Shown piece by piece: positions 1 to 5,104 of a stretch of DNA of 5,846 nucleotides. Source of the stretch: Hyphomicrobiales bacterium (GTDB taxonomy: Bacteria; Pseudomonadota; Alphaproteobacteria; Rhizobiales; Devosiaceae). Where the stretch lies: assembly GCA_015487515.1 (NCBI GenBank), contig WFPQ01000076.1, positions 1-5,846 of the forward strand, written 5' to 3'. The position numbers were made by a program, and so were the translations under genes. The notes beneath the pieces were generated by a model. That model was not told the DNA's origin, did no database searches, and saw nothing but the letters and a program-made list of their open reading frames with translations. How positions within the stretch are numbered: the first letter of the stretch is position 1; each line of letters starts with the position of its first letter.

Positions 1-19
1 AGATGTGTATAAGAGACAG
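1..19 (+). other. Nextera/Tn5 mosaic-end sequencing adapter (artefact)
   Basis: Bases 1-19 read AGATGTGTATAAGAGACAG, exactly the Tn5 mosaic-end sequence used in Nextera tagmentation libraries. It lies at the very edge of the window and interrupts the lactonase reading frame on the minus strand. The frame stays open across it only by chance, adding meaningless residues. It is untrimmed library sequence, not a natural transposon end: no transposase gene or second mosaic end is visible. Genomic sequence starts at base 20. Confidence 0.97.
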
Positions 20-609
20 GGACAAGGATCACGAAAGTCAGAGCCGGCACCCTGCGGCAACGAATATGAAAATACCCGATCAAGGCCAAGATCAACCGCC
101 ACCAGTTCCTCGGGATCACCAAGAAAACCGGCAAAATGGGCATGGGGGCCCCGCTGCCGGGCCGGGTCCGGGCCGCTTCCTGAATGCTGGATATTTTTCA
201 GCAAGCCACCAATTCTTCCGTCCGGCTCAAGCCTGAACAACAAGACATTGCCACTCATATATTGGGCCGAGGCCAGCAGGGTACCCCCGGCATTCACCGA
301 AAGATGGCATGGCAATTCCCCGATGACATCAACCCTGTTAAGGGGGGCAAGATTCCCATCTGCCCCGACCCTGAACGAAAGCAGTTCGGGCCGATGTCTC
401 CGGGTCACCTCTCTTACCGCATAAACGATCTTCTTATCCGGCCCCCAGGCCAGATAGGACGGGTTCGAACAAGAGGCCACACCTGCAACGGGGCTGAAAG
501 CGCCGGTCCTGCTGTCAAGGCGCAGATAGAAAATGCCATTGCCGGCCAATTCATCCGACAGGCAGGCCCCGTTGTAGGTACCCACAAAAAAGCCCTCAGA
601 ATCCGACAT
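20..609 (-). CDS. Lactonase family beta-propeller protein (6-phosphogluconolactonase type), N-terminal part, 3' truncated
   Basis: This minus-strand frame starts at ATG 609-607 and stays open for 196 codons to the adapter junction, so the C-terminal part (family members are usually about 330-380 residues) is missing. It matches the Pgl/YkgB-type seven-bladed propeller lactonases: FFVGTYN at residues 7-13, a glycine-rich GNGIFYLRLD blade start (24-32), NPSYLAWGPDKKIVYAVRE (49-67), ELPCHLSVNAGGTLLASAQY (98-117), the hallmark RQRGPHAH (151-158) and AVDLGLDRV (171-179). The family hydrolyses sugar lactones such as 6-phosphogluconolactone; the exact substrate cannot be read from the sequence. No signal peptide is seen, so it is probably cytoplasmic. 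The start is well fixed: an in-frame TGA lies seven codons upstream with no other ATG between, and a GGAG ribosome site (620-623) sits 10 bases before the ATG. The gene is divergent from the sugar-acid dehydratase at 1445, which suggests a shared sugar-acid pathway (inference). Confidence 0.9.
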
Positions 610-703
610 GCAAATCCATCTCCAAATTCAACCAGGCATCCCCGGCAGCAATCCGCACACCCAAATGCAATGAAAACACGAGCCGACATGGGGACGGCAC
701 AGA

Positions 704-731
704 TCAATATTAAAAGTCAGAATGCAATCAA
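704..731 (-). promoter_or_regulatory. Possible sigma-70-like promoter for the lactonase gene
   Basis: Read on the minus strand, a TTGATT -35-like hexamer (726-731) and a TATTGA -10-like hexamer (704-709) are separated by 16 bases in an AT-rich stretch. The start codon is at 609, giving a leader of nearly 90 bases. The -10 match is only three of six to TATAAT, so this is a weak proposal based on position and AT content. Confidence 0.22.
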
Positions 732-757
732 CCTTGAACACCCATTGCAATATCTGA

Positions 758-768
758 TTTTGGTATCA
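758..768 (+). promoter_or_regulatory. TTTTGGTATCA motif, copy 1 (possible regulator half-site)
   Basis: An exact 11-base match to the copy at 1061-1071; allowing the next four bases, 13 of 15 positions agree. TTGGTAT is the half-site of the E. coli UxuR/ExuR (GntR family) operators, which are palindromes built on TTGGTATACCAA and control hexuronate and mannonate genes. Here the second half of the palindrome is not preserved, so binding by a GntR-type regulator is only a hypothesis suggested by the sugar-acid context. This copy lies upstream of the possible lactonase promoter. Confidence 0.3.
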
Positions 769-1052
769 ACAGATTGACGATAAAACATCATTGCCATTCC
801 ATCAAGTGTCTTGAAAAAAGGCACCTGCCGCATCACAAGGCCGCAAGAAACAGACAAGCGCTGCAATGGGGCGCCGCAGAACATGACCAACCGTCATCAT
901 CTTGCCAGATCACCCGGAATAACAGCAGCAATGCCCCGAAAAGGAGAAAGCACACCAAATTTACAAAAATTACCGGGCCAGTTCCCAAACATTATTGGCG
1001 CCCTGGGCACCAGGAATGCAAAACTTCCTGCATCCATGGCTGAAGATCGGGG

Positions 1053-1082
1053 TTGACCAGTTTTGGTATCATCGGTTATGCA
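1053..1082 (+). promoter_or_regulatory. Possible promoter toward manD overlapping TTTTGGTATCA motif copy 2
   Basis: A TTGACC -35-like hexamer (1053-1058, five of six to TTGACA) is followed, after 18 bases, by TATGCA (1077-1082, three of six to TATAAT). The spacer contains the second TTTTGGTATCA motif (1061-1071), a position where a bound repressor would block RNA polymerase. The manD start is about 360 bases downstream, so if this is its promoter the leader is long. The repeat is directly visible; the promoter and repressor roles are inferred. Confidence 0.25.
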
Positions 1083-1302
1083 GAAACCGTCTCTTGCGGG
1101 ATTGGACAGGAGAAAACCCGACGCCTGACGGCCGGCATCTTCCACAAGGTCTGGACAGACCATTGCAAAGATCCCGAACCGGTCGGAAGGAAAACATCGA
1201 AAGCCTTTTGAAGGAGTTTTCAAAAACGATTTACGGGGAAGTTATTTCCGGGAAAATCAAATGATCATGATGAGGCGCCGATACAACAGATGACCCGGGA
1301 CA

Positions 1303-1337
1303 AAATAATGGGCAATATCAAATAATGGGCAATATCA
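1303..1337 (+). repeat. 17-bp tandem direct repeat, two copies, upstream of manD
   Basis: The unit AATAATGGGCAATATCA occurs twice back to back (1304-1320 and 1321-1337) without mismatch, and the base before each copy is also the same. It is a simple tandem duplication about 110 bases before the dehydratase start. Each copy contains ATGGGCAATATC, so the duplication also repeats a small potential start codon, but no convincing peptide follows. No dyad symmetry within the unit points to an operator. Confidence 0.9.
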
Positions 1338-1444
1338 ATGAAAAAGCTGGTCTGGCACAAATGGACAGCCGGACAAAGGGGCATGCGGGCAGCAAGAAAA
1401 TGGCCTGGTAACAGAAAACAGCCGGCAGGCAGATTGGAAGCAAA

Positions 1445-2659
1445 ATGAAAATCAAGGAAATCCGGGTTATCGTGACTTCACCTGGAAGGAATTTCGTCAC
1501 TGTAAAGATCATTACCGACGAAGGACTTTACGGAATAGGCGATGCGACGGTTAACGGGCGCGAGCTTGCGGTGGTCGCCTATCTGGAAGAACACGTGATT
1601 CCCTGCCTGACGGATCGCGATCCCATGCAGATAGAAGACATATGGCAATATCTCTACCGGGGGGCCTATTGGCGGCGCGGGCCAATAACCATGGCGGCAA
1701 TATCGGGCATAGACATGGCCCTTTGGGACATAAAGGCCAAGGCAGCCAACATGCCGCTTTATCAGCTTTTGGGCGGAGCCTCGCGCAAGAACATAATGGC
1801 CTATGCCCACGCCCAGGGGCGCTCGATGGAAGAAGTCAGCGAAGCGGTCATGGCAAAAAAGGAACAGGGATTCATCGCCGTCAGGGCCCAGTCGGGAGTA
1901 CCGGGCTTTGAATCAATCTATGGAATTGGAAGCAGCAAGGGGGAAAAGGGCTCCATAGCCAGAATAAAAAACATACCAAAGGAAGAAGTATGGTCCACCT
2001 CGAAATATCTCAGATATATTCCAAAGGTTTTCGAGCGGATTCGCGATATCGCGGGATGGGACATACATCTTCTTCACGATGCCCATCACCGCCTGACCCC
2101 GAACGAGGCGGCCCGTCTTGGCAAGGACCTGGAACCTTACAGGCTGTTCTGGCTGGAAGATGCAGTGCCGGCGGAAATGCCCGAGGCCTATCGCATCATC
2201 CGCCAGCAAACAACAACACCGATTGCCCTTGGCGAAATTTTCAACACCATATGGGATGCGCGGCTGGTTATCGAAGAACAACTGATAGATTATATCAGAA
2301 CCACCTCCGTACATGCAGGAGGAATCACGGGGCTGCGCCGAATTTTTGACTTTGCGGCAATTTATCACGTGCGAACCGCCTGCCATGGCCCAACCGATGT
2401 TTCACCGGTAGCCATGGGGGCAAACCTGCATGTGGATCTGTGGGTCCCAAATTTCGGTATCCAGGAATTTTCCGGCTACCGGGAGGCAACCCACGAGGTA
2501 TTCCCCCATTCATGGACCCAGGACGGGGGCTTTCTGCACCCCGGAGAAGCGATCGGCCATGGGGTCGACATAGATGAAAAGCTGGCCCAAAAATATCCCT
2601 ACAAGCGCTCCTATCTTCCCGTCAACCGGCTTGAAGACGGAACCCTTTGGCACTGGTAG
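1445..2659 (+). CDS. manD: D-mannonate dehydratase family protein (ManD subgroup, enolase superfamily); D-mannonate or D-gluconate dehydratase
   Basis: This complete 404-residue protein matches the ManD subgroup (Novosphingobium ManD is about 402 residues) almost end to end. The family removes water from D-mannonate, in some members D-gluconate, to give 2-keto-3-deoxygluconate in the cytoplasm, using Mg2+. Visible hallmarks are [10 protein letters not shown] (13-22), [22 protein letters not shown] (30-51), [18 protein letters not shown] (63-80), [20 protein letters not shown] (92-111) and the C-terminal [13 protein letters not shown]. Catalytic positions are intact: Arg147 and Tyr159; metal ligands Asp212, Glu238 and Glu264; His214; and His314. 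The residue two after His314 is Pro316 (CHGPTD); the characterised Novosphingobium enzyme has Ala there, and Pro has been associated with low-efficiency or gluconate-active members. The segment at 162-180 differs from the usual LYYEPA-type loop. A GGAAG ribosome site (1436-1440) precedes the ATG. The gene is divergent from the lactonase and stands alone on its strand. Confidence 0.95.
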   Translation: MKIKEIRVIVTSPGRNFVTVKIITDEGLYGIGDATVNGRELAVVAYLEEHVIPCLTDRDPMQIEDIWQYLYRGAYWRRGPITMAAISGIDMALWDIKAKAANMPLYQLLGGASRKNIMAYAHAQGRSMEEVSEAVMAKKEQGFIAVRAQSGVPGFESIYGIGSSKGEKGSIARIKNIPKEEVWSTSKYLRYIPKVFERIRDIAGWDIHLLHDAHHRLTPNEAARLGKDLEPYRLFWLEDAVPAEMPEAYRIIRQQTTTPIALGEIFNTIWDARLVIEEQLIDYIRTTSVHAGGITGLRRIFDFAAIYHVRTACHGPTDVSPVAMGANLHVDLWVPNFGIQEFSGYREATHEVFPHSWTQDGGFLHPGEAIGHGVDIDEKLAQKYPYKRSYLPVNRLEDGTLWHW

Positions 2660-2981
2660 GCAAGATTTCCATGGTACCGGCAAATGCATTGCCGGCACTT
2701 GAGACATTGCGACAGATATGGCAACCGGCAGCAGGAACGAATATTGTTTTGATAAAACCAGTACGCGACAGGGCAGACCCGTAACCAGGTCCGGCCGCCA
2801 TGTATTTCGCTGCCGCCATATGTGTTGCGTTGCCGCCACGAAGCAAATGATCAAACGACAAGTCAGAACGCACAGGTTACTTGTGAAGAATATATTCAAT
2901 TTTTTACGAAATCATCACCCTTATTTAGGAGTATCCGGGTAGGCGTGGTTCCATGTTCTTGGGCTGCAAGGTAATCCGGTG
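2660..2981. other. Non-coding interval between manD and the TadG-like gene
   Basis: No supported gene lies here. The interval has a stem-loop just after manD (2677-2695) and becomes AT-rich near 2881-2927. There, TATATT (2891-2896) is a five-of-six match to a -10 hexamer but has no recognisable -35 at the correct distance, so a promoter for the TadG-like gene is likely nearby but not located. The change of function and the roughly 320-base gap argue that manD and the next gene are separate transcription units. Confidence 0.5.
2677..2695 (+). other. Stem-loop downstream of manD
   Basis: CCGGCAA (2677-2683) and TTGCCGG (2689-2695) form a perfect 7-bp stem around the loop ATGCA, 18 bases after the manD stop codon. 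The position suits a transcript end or an mRNA-stabilising hairpin. There is no following T-run (the next bases are CACTTGAG), so it is not a standard intrinsic terminator. Confidence 0.45.
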
Positions 2982-4550
2982 ATGAAAAAAGGAACGATTG
3001 CAAAACATTTTCTGCGGGACGAAAGAGGTGTTTTTGCGGTAATTTTCGGCATCCTTGCCATCGTGCTGGTTGCCTTCAGCGGAGCGGTCGTCGATTTCGT
3101 TAATGTTCAGAACGCCCGCTCGATGGCCCAGGGCGCCCTTGATTCGACCGCCCTGTCTTTGCAACCAAGCATATATACCCAGACCGAAGAGCAAATTCTT
3201 ACCGTGGCCGAACCCATAATTCTGGAACGGTTGAGCACGATCAATGCAACGGCAGAACTGGATACCGTCAGCGTCAATACCGATGATGGAACCCTGTTCA
3301 TGGAAGCACGTCTTACCGTACCCCTGCCGTTTCTGAGCCTGGTTGGAATTTCGGAGATGAATACCAGGGTTGCATCGCAGGCAACAAGAAAACGGCTTTT
3401 CCTGGAAGTCGGCATGGTGCTGGACAATTCGGGCTCCATGAACTGGTCATCGAGAATGAACAACCTAAAAACCGCGGCCAGCAATGCCACAGAAATCCTG
3501 TTCGATGGCGAGGAAACCTCAGCGACCACGAAAATAGGCATCATTCCGTTTACCAGTTTCGTTAATATCGGGGCCAACAATGCCGGGGCAGCATGGATCG
3601 ACAGCGCTGGCAATTCTTCGATCGCCGATGACAACTTTGATAATGACGACGATGAAAACACCCCGTTCTCCGGCCCTGTCAACCGCCTGGCCCTTTATGA
3701 TCAGATCAACAATGTTCAATGGGGCGGATGCGTTGAGGCGCGGCCAAATTTCCAGACGACCGGGCCAGATGCCCACCTGGACACGGATGATACCGAACCG
3801 GACATCACCGACCCGGACACCCTGTTCGTTCCGGCATTTTCACCCGATACACCGGACTGGTGGGCAGGATGGCAAAGCGATTATGAGAATGATACGGCAT
3901 CTTCCACCTGTCCCCCACTGTTTTGGGCAAGCGACAGGGAACGCCAGGAACGCCTGTGCAAATATGAAGGCAACATAAATACCGGTGCGTGGGGACCAAA
4001 TTTTGACTGCCCAAGTGCCCCCGTGCTGCCCCTGACCAACCAGAAACAGAATATACTTGATGCCATTGATGGCATGGATGCCGGGGGAGCAACCAACATT
4101 CACATGGGAACAATATGGGGTTTCAGGGTGCTGTCGCCGACCGAGCCCTTTACCGAGGGGCGAGCCTATGACCCCGATACCATGAAGGTCCTGATAATCA
4201 TGACCGATGGCGAAAATACCATGTATGCCGCCAACAACATGAACGGGGCCTCTTATTATTCCGCCTATGGCTTCCCCTATAATGAACGCATCGGAACCGT
4301 GGGCTGGAGCAGCAACCAGTTGCGGGCGGAAATGAACAACAGGACCGTTGAATCATGCAACAATGCCAGGGCCCGGGACATCGTGATCTACACCATAGGG
4401 CTGGACCCGCCAAACGCAACGACCCAGAACATGCTTGAAGATTGCGCCAGCACTCCGGCCAATGCCTTCTTTCCGGAAAACCCCAGCGAACTTGACGGGG
4501 TATTCGCCCAGATCGCCAATCAGCTGTCTGCCCTGCGACTGGCACAATGA
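2982..4550 (+). CDS. TadE/TadG-like membrane-anchored protein with von Willebrand A (MIDAS) domain
   Basis: This complete protein has 522 residues from the ATG; an adjacent GTG at 2979 would add one. A short basic N-terminus (MKKGTIAKHFLRDERG) is followed by one hydrophobic segment at about 17-41 and the NVQNARSMAQGALDSTALS stretch typical of the TadG/TadE-like pilus-assembly family. The rest is predicted periplasmic. A von Willebrand A domain carries a full metal-ion-dependent adhesion site: DNSGS (148-152), Thr371 in GGATNIHMG and Asp409 in MTDGEN. The gap from DNSGS to Thr371 is 223 residues, against about 70 in ordinary A domains. The insertion, around 200-350, is acidic (216-225 and 267-279), Trp-rich (247, 293, 294, 297, 315, 337) and holds most of the six cysteines (250, 310, 326, 343, 459, 488), which could pair as disulfides. 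TadG proteins are linked to Flp pilus assembly, but no other tad gene is present here, so the role is unproven. An AAGG ribosome site at 2968-2971 fits either start. Confidence 0.9.
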   Translation: MKKGTIAKHFLRDERGVFAVIFGILAIVLVAFSGAVVDFVNVQNARSMAQGALDSTALSLQPSIYTQTEEQILTVAEPIILERLSTINATAELDTVSVNTDDGTLFMEARLTVPLPFLSLVGISEMNTRVASQATRKRLFLEVGMVLDNSGSMNWSSRMNNLKTAASNATEILFDGEETSATTKIGIIPFTSFVNIGANNAGAAWIDSAGNSSIADDNFDNDDDENTPFSGPVNRLALYDQINNVQWGGCVEARPNFQTTGPDAHLDTDDTEPDITDPDTLFVPAFSPDTPDWWAGWQSDYENDTASSTCPPLFWASDRERQERLCKYEGNINTGAWGPNFDCPSAPVLPLTNQKQNILDAIDGMDAGGATNIHMGTIWGFRVLSPTEPFTEGRAYDPDTMKVLIIMTDGENTMYAANNMNGASYYSAYGFPYNERIGTVGWSSNQLRAEMNNRTVESCNNARARDIVIYTIGLDPPNATTQNMLEDCASTPANAFFPENPSELDGVFAQIANQLSALRLAQ

Positions 4551-4589
4551 AATAACAGGCAGGATAATTTAGAAACCAGCATCAGAGGC

Positions 4590-4617
4590 AAGGCCCGGGC
4601 AATCCGCCCGGGCTTTT
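4590..4617 (+). terminator. Rho-independent terminator of the TadG-like gene
   Basis: GCCCGGGC (4593-4600) and GCCCGGGC (4606-4613) form a perfect 8-bp GC stem around the loop AATCC, followed at once by TTTT (4614-4617). Bases AAG before the stem can extend it by pairing with the T-run. It lies 42 bases after the stop codon at 4550. On the opposite strand there is no T-run, so it acts for plus-strand transcription only and does not serve the tRNA gene. Confidence 0.9.
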
Positions 4618-4650
4618 CTCAAGTCAGGCTTTTTTCAAGTCAGGCTTTTC
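4611..4650 (+). repeat. 16-bp tandem repeat (about 2.5 copies) spanning the terminator tail
   Basis: Copies read GGCTTTTCTCAAGTCA (4611-4626), GGCTTTTTTCAAGTCA (4627-4642) and a partial GGCTTTTC (4643-4650), with one mismatch between the first two. The first copy starts in the last three bases of the terminator stem, so the T-rich tail has been duplicated, most simply by replication slippage. Confidence 0.9.
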
Positions 4651-4700
4651 GTGTTTGATGAAAGGTGATCAACCAGCACCGCAACGGGTCCCAAAACTGA

Positions 4701-4777
4701 TGGTACCGCCTCCCTGAATCGAACAGGGGACCTCTAGATCCACATTCTAGCGCTCTAACCAACTGAGCTAAGGCGGC
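4701..4777 (-). tRNA. tRNA-His (anticodon GTG)
   Basis: The minus strand folds as a complete 77-base cloverleaf with encoded CCA (4701-4703). The acceptor stem is GCCGCCT/AGGCGGT (G1 faces U72 as a wobble pair), the D-stem GCTC/GAGC, the anticodon stem CTAGA/TCTAG with loop ATGTGGA, and the T-stem CCCTG/CAGGG with loop TTCGATT. The anticodon GTG (4741-4743) reads histidine codons CAC and CAT. The discriminator base is A73 and the encoded base before G1 is T, so the G-1 that marks tRNA-His in most bacteria is absent. That pattern is known for a large group of Alphaproteobacteria with a matching histidyl-tRNA synthetase, and supports both the identity and the taxonomy. The gene stands alone, opposite in strand to its neighbours. 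Confidence 0.96.
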
Positions 4778-4799
4778 ACATCCCGGAAAGGACGGGCGG

Positions 4800-4828
4800 A
4801 ACATATGGCCAAGAGCAAATTCTGACAA
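4800..4828 (-). promoter_or_regulatory. Sigma-70-type promoter of tRNA-His
   Basis: On the minus strand TTGTCA (4823-4828, five of six to TTGACA) and TATGTT (4800-4805, four of six to TATAAT) are separated by exactly 17 bases. Transcription would start near 4793, about 16 bases before the mature tRNA 5' end at 4777. The sequence just after the -10, CCGCCCG, is a GC-rich discriminator of the kind found at stable-RNA promoters under stringent control. The match is visible; the stringent response is inferred. Confidence 0.65.
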
Positions 4829-5104
4829 GGGTTGAATCGGCTTATTTTGATGCTAACGGGAGTTTTTCAACCGTAGCATGGCCTGTTTCCGCAAATTTTG
4901 AATCTTAACCATGCTTTTGATTGTAGAGTCTATTGTGGGGGGGAAATCTGGACCCGAATGGGACGACAATGTATCTACAAAAGGACAAATTTGCAGTATT
5001 TTACTCAAAACCGGGGTTTTCCCCAGTTTCATTATACAAATTCGGCTCCAAAACATCCCTGGTCCGATGTTCTTTTGAACGAAATGCCAAAAGATAGCCA
5101 GAAC
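4829..5104. other. Interval between the tRNA-His promoter and the sensor-kinase gene, with overlapping dyads
   Basis: No separate gene is supported here. AAAACC-GG-GGTTTT (5007-5020) is a near-perfect dyad that overlaps a second one, GGGG-TTTT-CCCC (5013-5024). Both lie about 80-100 bases before the kinase start and could be an operator or a leader hairpin. I find no convincing -35/-10 pair for the kinase. The kinase frame is open upstream to an ATG at 4958, but the codons there are AT-rich and the peptide unlike the following protein, so I treat it as untranslated. Confidence 0.4.

Larger units (their letters stand above)
610..1444. other. Long non-coding interval between divergent lactonase and dehydratase genes
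   Basis: These 835 bases hold no reading frame I can defend. The open frames present (for example 774-1043 and 995-1264 plus, 897-1223 minus) have no ribosome site, low-complexity or His/Arg/Pro-rich composition and no recognisable motifs. What can be seen: a repeated 11-base motif TTTTGGTATCA at 758-768 and 1061-1071, weak sigma-70-like promoter matches on both strands, and a 17-bp tandem duplication at 1303-1337. The length is unusual for a simple divergent promoter. It could include a decayed gene or an untranslated leader of the dehydratase mRNA, but nothing in the sequence settles this. Confidence 0.6.

Noticed and set aside
1..19. Natural transposon end (Tn5-like mosaic end)
   Set aside because: It is exactly the Nextera adapter, sits at the sequence edge and has no transposase or partner end.
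184..777. Plus-strand open frame of 197 codons
   Set aside because: It is the antisense shadow of the lactonase gene, whose minus-strand translation shows clear family motifs; the plus frame runs beyond it into non-coding sequence.
897..1223. Minus-strand open frame of 108 codons
   Set aside because: No ribosome site, no family resemblance and composition unlike the real genes in the window.
995..1264. Plus-strand open frame of 89 codons ending in ESLLKEFSKTIYGEVISGKIK
   Set aside because: The C-terminal stretch looks mildly protein-like, but the rest does not, there is no ribosome site and no known motif; too weak to call.
1325..1411. 28-codon frame starting in the second 17-bp repeat copy
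   Set aside because: No Shine-Dalgarno sequence before it, no recognisable leader-peptide character and no attenuator-like hairpin after it.
2677..2695. Intrinsic terminator of manD
   Set aside because: The stem is good, but no T-run follows; kept only as a stem-loop.
3107..3682. Minus-strand open frame of 191 codons opposite the TadG-like gene
   Set aside because: It lies wholly antisense to a gene with an intact TM segment and MIDAS motifs; it is a codon-bias shadow.
4958..5104. Upstream extension of the sensor-kinase frame from ATG 4958
   Set aside because: The frame is open, but the peptide is AT-rich in codons, has no family resemblance and covers the dyad region; kept as an alternative start only.
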